A DNA stretch of 59,062 bases from a virus: IMG/VR virus record IMGVR_UViG_3300037493_000177, positions 1-59,062 of that record; one strand, 5' to 3'. A program made the translations under genes and the position numbers. The notes beneath the pieces were generated by a model that worked only from the letters and a program-made list of their open reading frames with translations, was not told the DNA's origin and did no database searches. This document shows, one piece after another, positions 51,299 through 59,062 of this stretch; within the stretch, counting starts at the first letter, position 1; every line of letters begins with the position of its first letter.

Positions 51299-53593
51299 AT
51301 GCCTTTCGCACTATCTCCAGGTGTAACAATTGTTGAGAAAGATTTCTCATCTATTATTCCTGCTGTTTCAACTTCTGCCGGCGCGTTTGCCGGTGTGTTT
51401 TCATGGGGACCAGTGGCAGAGCCAACAACGGTTTCTTCTGAGGATGTACTAGTACAACGCTTTGGTGGACCAAATGACTCTAACTATGAGTCATTTTTCT
51501 CTGCTGCTAACTTTTTAGCATACACAAACAATCTAATTGTCAATCGTACTGACACTGCTGATCTAAGAAATGCCGTTGCTTCTGCAGGCGGTGAAGTTCT
51601 TGATGTAACATTCACGACAAAAGGTTCTGGATACAAGACTGGTCATGCAACTACTGTAGCATTCTCAGCACCAGAAACTGCTGGTGGATCTACTGCTACT
51701 GGCACTATTGTTCTTAGTGGCGGTATCGTTACTGGAATCTCAGTTGTAGTAGCTGGTTCTGGTTATCTTGCAGCTCCTACTGTTACTATCAGTGCTCCTG
51801 AAGTTGAAGGTGGTCAAACTGCTGTTGCTACCGCTGTTATTTCTGGTGGAGTAGTTACTGCTATCAACTTGACTGCTGGTTCATTGGGTTCTGGTTATCT
51901 TGCAGCTCCTACGATCACACTTAGTGCAGCCCCAGCTGGTGGCACTTCAGCTACTGCAACATCAACAGTTGCAACTTCTAGCATTAGCAAAATCAATATC
52001 ACTAGTGGTGGTTCTGGTTATGTTGCAGCTCCTACTGTTACTATTACAGCAGCTAATACTGGTACCGTTGGTGCAGTAGTTGCTCCTACTGGCGTAACAG
52101 CTGTTCTTTCATCTTCATCTGGTGTTAAGATTAGAAACACTGCAGATTACGTTGCAAACTTCCGTGACTATCAACAGTCTGTGTATGGTATGTTTGCTGC
52201 TCGTTATCCAGGTACTCTTGGAAATGGTATCGCGATTGTCTTAGTTGACAAAGCCGTATATACCTGGGCTCTTCTAAATCCAACTAGTTACATCACTGGC
52301 ACTACAGTTAAAGCTTCTGTAATTACATCAAGTTTTAGTGGAACTCCTGGTACTAGCACTGCTGCTTCGTTAAAAGGCATTGCAGATGACGAACTTCATG
52401 TATTAGTTCTTGACACCGCTCGCGGAACATGGTCAGGCACTCCATACACTACTCTCGAAAAATATTCATATCTATCGAAGATCAAAGGTGTGACACGCAG
52501 TGATGGTACTAACGTATACTATCGTGATGCTATCAATACAGCATCTAAGTATATCTGGGTTCTAAACACTCCTAGCGCTGTTCAGGTTAACGATCCACAG
52601 AATATCGATTGGGATAAGAATATCGATTCTATCGCAAATGCTGTAAATCTTCGCGATTTAAAGTCTACCGCAATTGCTATCACTCTAGCTGGTGGCGTTG
52701 ACGACTTTGATGCTACAGATGGTGAAACCCAAACTGCATTCTTGCAATTCACTAACACTGACTTGTATGACATCTCTCTTGTCATCTCCGGCGATGTAAG
52801 TGCAACTACTGCAAATGTGTTGATTAACAATTTAGCTGAAATACGTAAAGACTGTGTAGTGTTTATCTCTCCACGTAATGCAGATGCTTCTCCTATCACT
52901 ATTTCTACGACAGCAGTTGAAAACATTCAGACTTTCAAGTCAACTTTGACTAACAGCACCTATGCTGTTCTAGACACTGGATGCAAGTATCAGTATGATC
53001 GTTACAATGATACATATCGTTGGATTCCACTAAATGCAGATATCGCTGGTCTATGTGCTCGTACTGATTACACCACAGATGCATGGTTCTCTCCAGGTGG
53101 TTTCACCCGCGGTCAAGTAAAGAATGTCGTTAAGTTGGGCTTCAATCCAGGACCTACCGAGCGTGATAATCTTTACAAAGAAAGCGTTAATCCAGTTGTA
53201 ACGTTCCCAGGACAAGGTACTATCCTTTATGGTGACAAAACATTCTGGGCTAAGCCAAGTGCTTTCGATCGTATCAATGTACGTCGTCTATTCATTGTAT
53301 TAGAAAAGGCCGTTGCTACAGCAGCTAAGTATCAGTTGTTTGAATTCAATGATGACTTTACTCGCGCTCAGTTCCGCAATTTAGTTGAACCGTTCTTGCG
53401 TAATGTCCAAGGTCGTCGTGGCATTATTGACTACCGCGTTAAATGTGATACCAGTAATAATACTGGCGAAGTTATCGATCGTAATGAGTTTGTTGCAAGT
53501 ATCTTCATCAAACCAAATCGTTCAATCAACTTTATCACACTAAACTTTGTGGCTGCTCGTTCAAGCGTAAGCTTTGACGAAATCGGCGGTTAA
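51299..53593 (+). CDS. 18: gp18 tail sheath protein with inserted repeat domain
   Basis: 764 aa (T4: 659). The start LSPGVTIVEKDFSSIIPAVS and the end (NRSINFITLNFVAARSSVSF) are classic contractile sheath features, with GFTRGQVKNVVKLGFNPGP-type core residues. Between about 96 and 275 lies an insert with four GSGY units (for example GSGYLAAPTVTIS), Gly/Ser/Thr-rich, absent from T4. Three of them are coded by near-identical 26-base stretches at 51755, 51887 and 52010. The insert lies where T4 gp18 has outer, protease-sensitive domains, so it is probably on the surface of the tail. Confidence 0.93.
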   Translation: MPFALSPGVTIVEKDFSSIIPAVSTSAGAFAGVFSWGPVAEPTTVSSEDVLVQRFGGPNDSNYESFFSAANFLAYTNNLIVNRTDTADLRNAVASAGGEVLDVTFTTKGSGYKTGHATTVAFSAPETAGGSTATGTIVLSGGIVTGISVVVAGSGYLAAPTVTISAPEVEGGQTAVATAVISGGVVTAINLTAGSLGSGYLAAPTITLSAAPAGGTSATATSTVATSSISKINITSGGSGYVAAPTVTITAANTGTVGAVVAPTGVTAVLSSSSGVKIRNTADYVANFRDYQQSVYGMFAARYPGTLGNGIAIVLVDKAVYTWALLNPTSYITGTTVKASVITSSFSGTPGTSTAASLKGIADDELHVLVLDTARGTWSGTPYTTLEKYSYLSKIKGVTRSDGTNVYYRDAINTASKYIWVLNTPSAVQVNDPQNIDWDKNIDSIANAVNLRDLKSTAIAITLAGGVDDFDATDGETQTAFLQFTNTDLYDISLVISGDVSATTANVLINNLAEIRKDCVVFISPRNADASPITISTTAVENIQTFKSTLTNSTYAVLDTGCKYQYDRYNDTYRWIPLNADIAGLCARTDYTTDAWFSPGGFTRGQVKNVVKLGFNPGPTERDNLYKESVNPVVTFPGQGTILYGDKTFWAKPSAFDRINVRRLFIVLEKAVATAAKYQLFEFNDDFTRAQFRNLVEPFLRNVQGRRGIIDYRVKCDTSNNTGEVIDRNEFVASIFIKPNRSINFITLNFVAARSSVSFDEIGG

Positions 53594-53600
53594 TTCACAA

Positions 53601-53622
53601 GGGAGAGATTAGCCTCTCTCCC
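53601..53622 (+). terminator. Stem-loop between gp18 and gp19
   Basis: Eight-base stem GGGAGAGA (53601-53608) and TCTCTCCC (53615-53622) with a six-base loop. No T-run follows, so it may slow or process the RNA rather than end it; partial termination is possible. Confidence 0.55.
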
Positions 53623-53626
53623 GTTG

Positions 53627-53634
53627 AATAAATA
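53627..53634 (+). promoter_or_regulatory. Late-promoter-like box (AATAAATA) before gp19
   Basis: One base off TATAAATA, directly after the stem-loop and 22 bases upstream of the gp19 ATG. Could restart transcription for the abundant tube protein. Confidence 0.4.
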
Positions 53635-53656
53635 AAAGAATAAAGGAGTCATTCAG

Positions 53657-54253
53657 ATGGCAAACATTTCAGATTTTAAAGCACAACTTACTGGCGGTGG
53701 CGCTCGCGCTAATCAGTTCAGAGTTGGTTTAGCTTTCCCTTCGTTTGTGAATCTAGGCGTAATCGCCGGTACACAAGCGCAATTCCTATGCAATACCGCT
53801 CAATTACCAGCATCTACTATTGAACCAATCTCTGTTCTATATAGAGGCCGTCCAGTTAATTTTGCCGGTGAAAGAACATTCGCTCCTTGGACCGTTTCAA
53901 TCTATAACGATACGAACTTTAACATTCGTAACGCATTAGAACAATGGTCTAATGGCATTCAAAACAATGCAGATACTAATGGTATCACCAATCCATTGAA
54001 CTACCAAGTTGACATGGCAGTGTATCAACTCGATCGCAATGGTTCAACTATCAAGACGTATTCATTCCACGATGCATTCCCTTCTGAAGTTGGTGACATT
54101 CAATTGGGCTATGACCAAGGAAATGCAATTGAAACGTTTAACGTAACGTTCCAATATAACTTCTGGACATCTGATACTTCTACTGGTGGAGCTGCTGGCG
54201 GTTTCGGAGTTAGCGGTACCGTTAATACTCCAGTTGGTTCTTTCCCTATCTAA
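53657..54253 (+). CDS. 19: gp19 tail tube protein
   Basis: 198 aa (T4: 163). Typical of the tube fold: NQFRVGLAFPSF near the start, FLCNTAQLPASTIEPISV, YRGRPVNFAGERTFAPWTVSI and NALEQWSNGI; and QYNFWTSD near the end. The C-terminal Gly-rich extension (STGGAAGGFGVSG) is longer than in T4. Hexamers of gp19 stack into the inner tube within gp18. Good ribosome site AAAGGAG. Order gp18-gp19-gp20 as in T4. Confidence 0.93.
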   Translation: MANISDFKAQLTGGGARANQFRVGLAFPSFVNLGVIAGTQAQFLCNTAQLPASTIEPISVLYRGRPVNFAGERTFAPWTVSIYNDTNFNIRNALEQWSNGIQNNADTNGITNPLNYQVDMAVYQLDRNGSTIKTYSFHDAFPSEVGDIQLGYDQGNAIETFNVTFQYNFWTSDTSTGGAAGGFGVSGTVNTPVGSFPI

Positions 54254-54269
54254 TTAGAAGCGATATATA

Positions 54270-55805
54270 ATGAAAGTCTTTGGTTTCGAAATTCAGCGTA
54301 AGAAACAGCCTGAGCCGTTATCGGTTATAGCCCCGTCGCAAGATGATGGTTCAACCGTAGTAACGTCTACAGCTGGATATTATGCACATGTGATGAATAT
54401 GGACGATACGATTAAGAGTGAAAACGACTTAATTCGTAGATATCGCGAAGTATCGCAGTATCCTGATTGTGATAGTGCTATTGATGATATCACCAATGAA
54501 GCTATCGTAGCAGAAGAAGACCATGCACCGGTTGAAATTGTTTTAGATGATCTAAAAGTTTCCGCTGGAATTAAGACCAAGATCACTGACGAGTTTAAGA
54601 ACGTCATGACCCTATTGAAATTTGATGAAAAGGGTCATGACATCTTTCGCAATTGGTATGTTGACGGTAGACTATATTATCAGATTCTAGTGGATGAAGC
54701 TAATCCTAAGAACGGTATCGTTGAACTACGACCTGTTGACTGCCGTAAGATTCGCAAGATCAAGAACGTAGTAAAACAAAAGAATCCACAAGGTGTGGAG
54801 ATCATTAAGAACATAGAAGAGTACTACCTTTACAACGATAAAGGTATCACAGAATCTACATCGCAGGGAATTAAACTTCCTCTTGATTCTATTCTCTATA
54901 CTCCATCAGGAGTAGTAGACCAAAATACTGGTCTTATGCTATCGTACTTGCATAAGGCTATTAAGTTAGTAAATCAACTTAAGATGATGGAAGACTCTTT
55001 AGTCATCTATCGTATCAGTAGAGCACCTGAACGTAGAATTTTCTATGTCGACGTTGGTAATCTACCAAAACAAAAAGCAGAACAATACGTCAATGACTTG
55101 ATGAATAAGTTCCGCAACAAAGTTGTTTACGATGCAACAACCGGCGAAGTCCGCGATGATCGTAAACACATGTCCATGATGGAAGACTTTTGGATGCCTC
55201 GCCGCGAAGGTGGTAAGGGTACAGAAATCACTACACTTCCAGGTGGGCAAACCCTTGGTCAGATTGAAGACATTGAATTCTTCCAAAGTAAACTATTTCA
55301 AGCGTTGAACGTTCCAATGAGTCGTCTAAAAGGCGATGGTGGATTCAACATGGGTCGTTCATCGGAGATCACTCGTGATGAGATCAAGTTCACTAAGTTT
55401 GTATGGAGAATTCGTAAGAAGTTCTCTAACTTATTCCTTGATGCTCTGAAGATTCAGTTGGTCCTTAAAGGCGTTATCAATATCGAAGATTGGCCAGAGA
55501 TGGTTCAACAGATTCGATTTGACTTCATGAAGGATAACCACTTTGCAGAGATTAAAGAAAACGAGATCATGCAGGGTAGAATTAACCTATTGACTGCGTT
55601 GGATCCATTCGTTGGAAAATATTATTCTCCATCATACATTAAACGTAATATCCTTATGCTTAATGATGAACAGATCAAAGAGATCGATACAGAGAATGAA
55701 ACACATAATGCAGATACACAAGCTGCTGAAGTAAATGATATGATGGTCAAGGGGAAAGCCCAAGCTGACATCAATAAAATGCAAGATACTGGAGATAAAA
55801 AATGA
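54270..55805 (+). CDS. 20: gp20 portal protein
   Basis: 511 aa (T4: 524). The portal ring is the gate for DNA and the nucleus of head assembly. Recognisable parts: RYREVSQYPDCDSAIDDITN-like region at about 50-75, VELRPVDCRKIRKI at about 150, RISRAPERRIFYVDVGNLPK at about 250, and KSRLKGDGGFNMGRSSEI-type residues at about 350. The stop overlaps the start of the small gp67-like gene (ATGA). Confidence 0.95.
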   Translation: MKVFGFEIQRKKQPEPLSVIAPSQDDGSTVVTSTAGYYAHVMNMDDTIKSENDLIRRYREVSQYPDCDSAIDDITNEAIVAEEDHAPVEIVLDDLKVSAGIKTKITDEFKNVMTLLKFDEKGHDIFRNWYVDGRLYYQILVDEANPKNGIVELRPVDCRKIRKIKNVVKQKNPQGVEIIKNIEEYYLYNDKGITESTSQGIKLPLDSILYTPSGVVDQNTGLMLSYLHKAIKLVNQLKMMEDSLVIYRISRAPERRIFYVDVGNLPKQKAEQYVNDLMNKFRNKVVYDATTGEVRDDRKHMSMMEDFWMPRREGGKGTEITTLPGGQTLGQIEDIEFFQSKLFQALNVPMSRLKGDGGFNMGRSSEITRDEIKFTKFVWRIRKKFSNLFLDALKIQLVLKGVINIEDWPEMVQQIRFDFMKDNHFAEIKENEIMQGRINLLTALDPFVGKYYSPSYIKRNILMLNDEQIKEIDTENETHNADTQAAEVNDMMVKGKAQADINKMQDTGDKK

Positions 55806-55972
55806 GTACACGTGATTTAGTAGATGCCCTAATTTCAGGCGATTCAATCGAGATTGAAAACGCTTTTGATGCTACTATGGCTGAGAAAATGTCGTCTAGT
55901 TTAGACACATATAGAGTTAAAGTAGCTCAATCAATGTTTAATCCTGCCGTAGCAGTTGAAGATTCGGAATAA
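55802..55972 (+). CDS. 67: gp67-like prohead core protein, 56 aa
   Basis: A very short gene, starting with ATG at 55802 (overlapping the gp20 stop as ATGA) and stopping with TAA at 55970-55972. The product begins MSTRDLVDALISGDSIEIEN, is acidic and helical, and contains AEKMSSSLDTYRVKVAQSMF. T4 has the small core protein gp67 (80 aa) at exactly this place between 20 and 21. Assignment rests on position, size and character. Confidence 0.7.
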   Translation: MSTRDLVDALISGDSIEIENAFDATMAEKMSSSLDTYRVKVAQSMFNPAVAVEDSE

Positions 55973-55990
55973 TTCTAATCTCTATTTGAT

Positions 55991-55998
55991 GATAAATA
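55991..55998 (+). promoter_or_regulatory. Late-promoter-like box (GATAAATA)
   Basis: One base off TATAAATA; 19 bases before the next ATG. Confidence 0.4.
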
Positions 55999-56017
55999 TA
56001 ATCAATAAGGAACTAAT

Positions 56018-56449
56018 ATGGCGGTCGTAAAAAGCTTTTTAAAATTAACAGAATCAGACTGCGTAGTTAAAGTCGCAGGAACTGCTGGCTCTGCTACGAT
56101 TGGTCTAGCGACTGATCTGCTTCGTTCAACTGAAGCACTTACTGTTGGTGGTACTCCAACAGTTGTAATCAGAACACTTACTTGGAGTGGCGCAGCAGCC
56201 GGTGTAATCACCATCACTAGAAATAACGTGGTTGTATCTACACTTCTTGGTTCTACATGCGGTCAACTAGATTTTGGCGGTCAATTCTGTGTTGCAGATA
56301 ACACAGAAGCAACGTCTGATATCGTCGTTACAATCACCGGTGGACAAGCAGAGCTTATGATTCGTGTTGCTAAAGTAACTGGTTATTCAAGCAAGATTGA
56401 AACTTCACAGTTCAGCGTATATGATAATACCTCAGTAGTAGGAAGCTAA
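56018..56449 (+). CDS. Conserved head-region protein of unknown function, 143 aa
   Basis: Beta-rich protein: SFLKLTESDCVVKVAGTAGS at the start, then TPTVVIRTLTWSGAAAG, ITITRNNVVVST, LDFGGQFCVADN, and VTGYSSKIETSQFSVYDNT near the end. I know proteins of this shape between gp20/67 and gp21 in aquatic T4-like phages. By position it could be part of the prohead core or bind the capsid; T4 gp68 stands here but looks different. Good ribosome site (AAGGAA). Two bases separate it from gp21. Confidence 0.7.
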   Translation: MAVVKSFLKLTESDCVVKVAGTAGSATIGLATDLLRSTEALTVGGTPTVVIRTLTWSGAAAGVITITRNNVVVSTLLGSTCGQLDFGGQFCVADNTEATSDIVVTITGGQAELMIRVAKVTGYSSKIETSQFSVYDNTSVVGS

Positions 56450-56451
56450 TC

Positions 56452-57105
56452 ATGTATTTAATTAAAGAAGTCGTAGAGACCTGTACACTTATTACCGAGA
56501 ACAAACTCGGTAAGGGTAAAGAATATTTTATTGAAGGTGTATTCCTTCAATCAGAAGTTAAAAACCGTAACGGTCGCATGTATCCAGAGTCTACAATGGA
56601 TAAAGAAGTTGCACGTTACATGCTTGAAAAAGTAGGTAAGAATACTGCTTATGGAGAACTTGGTCATCCAGATTCTCCATCTATCAATCTAGATAGAGTA
56701 TCACATATGATCGTTGACCTTCGTAAAGAAGGCACCAATTATATTGGTAAGGCAAAGATCATGGAAACACCAATGGGCAATATTGCACGAAGCCTTCTTG
56801 AAGGTGGAGCAAATCTCGGCGTTTCCAGTAGAGCACTTGGATCACTTCGTATGAATAAAGAAGGCGTTCAAGTTGTTCAAGACGATTTCATGTTGTCAAC
56901 CGCAGCAGACATCGTCGCAGATCCTTCAGCACCAGATGCTTTCGTAAGAGGTATCATGGAGTCGGCAGAGTGGGTTTTTGTTGATGGTCGCTTTGAACAA
57001 AAGCATATTGAACAAACTAAGAAACTTATTCAGAATGTTCCATCTAAGCGATTGAACGAAGTTTCCGTACAAGCATTTCAGAATTTTCTGAATAATCTAA
57101 AGTAA
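56452..57105 (+). CDS. 21: gp21 prohead core protease
   Basis: 217 aa (T4: 212). The protease of the prohead core cuts gp22, gp23 and other core proteins during maturation. Catalytic candidates are H72 in YGELGHPDSPS and S125 or S126 in GVSSRALGS, corresponding to the T4 His/Ser pair. A conserved EGVFLQSEVKNRNGRMYP segment precedes them and DFMLSTAADIVADPSAPDAF follows. Order 67-x-21-22-23 matches T4. Confidence 0.95.
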   Translation: MYLIKEVVETCTLITENKLGKGKEYFIEGVFLQSEVKNRNGRMYPESTMDKEVARYMLEKVGKNTAYGELGHPDSPSINLDRVSHMIVDLRKEGTNYIGKAKIMETPMGNIARSLLEGGANLGVSSRALGSLRMNKEGVQVVQDDFMLSTAADIVADPSAPDAFVRGIMESAEWVFVDGRFEQKHIEQTKKLIQNVPSKRLNEVSVQAFQNFLNNLK

Positions 57106-57138
57106 TAAATAAATAATCTAGTTTAGGAGAATAAACAC

Positions 57139-57981
57139 ATGTCTATCGAACAAAAAATTGCCGACCTTCTTGAAGAATCAAAGAAGCTGCAAGAAGAACA
57201 AGTTGAAGTGGTTGCTGAAGTGGTTGCTGAAGAAGTAGCTGAAGAAGTGGTTGCTGAAGAACTTACAATCGACGTATCTGAAGACGTCGCAGCTCTCATC
57301 AATGGTGAAGAGCTATCAGAAGAATTTAAAACTAAAGCTGCTACGATTTTTGAAGCAGCGGTAGTAACTCGTGTTAAGCAAGAAATTGCTAAACTCGATG
57401 AACAGTTTGATACTAAACTTGCTGAGCAAGTAGAGTCAATCAAAGAGGGTCTTGTTGAAAAAGTTGATGGATACCTCAACTACGTAGTTGAGCAGTGGAT
57501 GACAGATAATGAGCTTGCCCTTGAAAATGGTATGAAGAGTGAAATCATGGAGAGCTTCATCACAGGTATGAAAGGTCTTTTCGAACAACACTACATTGAT
57601 GTACCTGAAGAAAAGTTTGATGTTCTAGGCGAAATGCAAGAAGAAGTTAGTGCTGTAAAGTCTAAACTCGACGAGCAATTGGCTGCTAATGTTGAACTAA
57701 CTAAGCAAGTAAATGAGATGAAGAGAGTTGCTGCGATTGCAGAATCCGCAGCAGGAATGGTTGATACCGACGTAGAGAAGTTCAGCGGCCTAGCTGAAGA
57801 ACTTGCCTTCGAAGATGCTGACACCTTCAAGACGAAACTTCAAACCATTAAGGAAAATTATTTTGGTAAGAAGGTAAGTAAGACTGTTGACTCAGTCGTG
57901 ACAGATGAACCAGTGCAACTTTCTGAAGAAACTATCAGCCCGAGAATGGCTGCTACTCTTCGTGCACTAGGTAAGAAGTAA
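57139..57981 (+). CDS. 22: gp22 scaffold protein (prohead core)
   Basis: 280 aa (T4: 269). Highly acidic and helical: near the start repeated VVAEEV units (residues about 20-45), then coiled-coil stretches, LDEQLAANVELTKQVNEM at about 175-195, and a C-terminus RMAATLRALGKK. gp22 is the main internal scaffold around which gp23 assembles; gp21 then digests it. No cysteine is present. An AATAAATA motif (57104-57111) and a ribosome site (TAGGAGA) precede the gene. Confidence 0.93.
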   Translation: MSIEQKIADLLEESKKLQEEQVEVVAEVVAEEVAEEVVAEELTIDVSEDVAALINGEELSEEFKTKAATIFEAAVVTRVKQEIAKLDEQFDTKLAEQVESIKEGLVEKVDGYLNYVVEQWMTDNELALENGMKSEIMESFITGMKGLFEQHYIDVPEEKFDVLGEMQEEVSAVKSKLDEQLAANVELTKQVNEMKRVAAIAESAAGMVDTDVEKFSGLAEELAFEDADTFKTKLQTIKENYFGKKVSKTVDSVVTDEPVQLSEETISPRMAATLRALGKK

Positions 57982-58004
57982 ACATCCATTAAAAGGAAAA
58001 TAAA

Positions 58005-59062
58005 ATGACAACACGTCAAGATTTAATTAAAAAGTGGTCTCCAATCCTGGAAGCTACTGAGGCAGCTCCAATCCAGTCTAACTATCGTAAAGAAGTTACC
58101 GCTGTTCTTTTAGAGAACCAAGAACGCGCAATGGCTGAGAGCTACCAAGCTCTTAACGAAATTGCTAACACCGGTGGTGCTGGTGTTGCTTTGGGCGGTG
58201 CTGGTACTAATGCAAATATGGCCGGTTACGATCCAGTGCTTATCAGCTTGGTTCGCCGTGCAGCTCCACAGATGATCGCTTATGACATCGCTGGCGTTCA
58301 GCCAATGACTCAACCTACAGGTTTGATCTTCGCTATGAAGAGCAAGTACTCTACTCAAGACGGCGCAGAAGCGTTGTTCAACGAAGCAGATACTGACTTC
58401 TCTGGTACTGGTACCCACGCTGGTTCTAATCCAGTTGACGGCGCTTACACCAAGGGTACTGGTATGACTACAGCTAATGCTGAAGATCTTGGTGCTGGTG
58501 TTGCATTCGGTCAAATGGCTTTCTCTATCGAGAAGACAACCGTTACTGCTCAAACTCGTGCACTAAAGGCAGAATACACTACCGAATTAGCACAAGACTT
58601 GAAAGCAGTTCATGGTCTTGACGCTGAAGGCGAACTAAGCAACATCCTTTCATCAGAAATTCTTGGTGAAATCAACCGCGAAGTTCTACGTACTGTGTAC
58701 ATCGGTGCTAAGGTTGGTGCTCAAGTTGGTACAGCAGCTGCTGGTACTTTCGACTTGGATGTTGATGCTAACGGCCGTTGGTCAGTTGAAAAATTCAAAG
58801 GTCTAATGTTCCAAATCGAACGTGAAGCTAATGCGATCGCTCAAACAACTCGTCGTGGCCGTGGTAACTTCATCATCTGTTCTTCAGATGTTGCAAGTGC
58901 TCTAGCAATGGCAGGTGTTCTTGACTATGCTCCAGCATTGTCTACCGGTCTAAACGTTGACGAAGCAAGCACCACTTTCGCTGGTGTTCTAAACGGTAAG
59001 TACAAAGTGTATGTTGATCCATACTCTGCTAACCAAGCAAATACTCAGTTCTTCGTAACTGG
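58005..59062 (+). CDS. 23: gp23 major capsid protein, 5' part (cut by window end)
   Basis: The first 352 codons are in the window; T4 gp23 has 521. The start has a ribosome site (AAAAGGAAA). The N-terminal part (about the first 65 residues) is the region removed by gp21 in T4. Recognisable core: DPVLISLVRRAAPQMIAYDI, PTGLIFAMKSKY, TRALKAEYTTELAQDLKAVH, EILGEINREVLR and RGRGNFIICSSDVASALAMA. These form the HK97-type coat subunit. Confidence 0.97.
   Translation, partial: MTTRQDLIKKWSPILEATEAAPIQSNYRKEVTAVLLENQERAMAESYQALNEIANTGGAGVALGGAGTNANMAGYDPVLISLVRRAAPQMIAYDIAGVQPMTQPTGLIFAMKSKYSTQDGAEALFNEADTDFSGTGTHAGSNPVDGAYTKGTGMTTANAEDLGAGVAFGQMAFSIEKTTVTAQTRALKAEYTTELAQDLKAVHGLDAEGELSNILSSEILGEINREVLRTVYIGAKVGAQVGTAAAGTFDLDVDANGRWSVEKFKGLMFQIEREANAIAQTTRRGRGNFIICSSDVASALAMAGVLDYAPALSTGLNVDEASTTFAGVLNGKYKVYVDPYSANQANTQFFVT

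Noticed and set aside
1-59062. tRNA genes, insertion sequences, integrase or attachment sites, diversity-generating reverse transcriptase
   Set aside because: Genes are packed almost without gaps and no such sequence or protein was seen; the multiple adhesins are not accompanied by a reverse transcriptase in this window.

Overview
This window is a contiguous piece of a T4-like myovirus genome (tailed, contractile tail, about 40% GC by eye), running from the replication/late-transcription block (gp33, gp59, gp32) through the tail and baseplate genes, an 18 kb tail-fibre/adhesin region, and the neck, packaging, tail and head cassette up to a truncated major capsid gene (gp23). It resembles the distant T4 relatives of aquatic bacteria (cyanophage- or pelagiphage-type) more than coliphage T4: gp32 has lost the T4 zinc cysteines, small conserved genes sit around gp59, DUF4815-type and GG/ILEI-type proteins occur, and late promoters have the form TATAAATA. 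No host gene, photosynthesis gene or tRNA is visible, so the host is not identified.

Layout. 1-2868 (+): end of an unknown gene, an unknown 88 aa gene, gp33 (late transcription co-activator), two small Cys-containing proteins, gp59 (helicase loader), an unknown acidic protein and gp32 (ssDNA-binding protein), closed by a strong terminator. 2924-3127 (+): one doubtful small gene. 8456 to 3086 (-): gp4 head-completion nuclease, a 194 aa unknown, gp54 tube initiator, a holin-like protein, gp16 small terminase, gp26-like chaperone, a 47 aa ORF reachable from gp26 by -1 frameshift, and the tape measure protein. 8502-29380 (+): hub and wedge genes gp48, gp53, gp27-like, gp5, unknown, PAAR tip, gp25, gp6, gp7-like, unknown, gp8-like, DUF4815 protein, small coiled coil. 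29384-47467 (+): tail fibres and adhesins (collar domain, two S74 chaperone domains, GG/ILEI domain, LamG-like domains, a polyglycine adhesin). 47491-59062 (+): gp13, gp14, gp15, gp17, gp18, gp19, gp20, gp67-like, unknown, gp21, gp22, gp23 (cut by the window end). Genes are packed with ATGA/TAATG overlaps; no gap exceeds 300 bases.

How the genes work together. gp33 with late promoters links replication to late transcription. The minus-strand cluster and the 8.5-29 kb cluster together build tail and baseplate. gp5 pierces the cell wall and appears to carry both a lysozyme and an M15 peptidase. The fibre region supplies host recognition. gp13-gp23 make the neck, packaging motor, tail and head.

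The most notable signals are: (1) a T TTT TTC slippery heptamer directly before the gp26 stop, with an uninterrupted -1 frame into a 47 aa ORF just upstream of the tape measure gene, matching lambda G/GT organisation; (2) gp16 moved away from gp17 to the opposite strand; (3) the double-enzyme gp5; (4) the same Gly-Ser-Gly-Tyr repeat module inserted in both the tail sheath and gp8; (5) face-to-face late promoters at 8458-8492.
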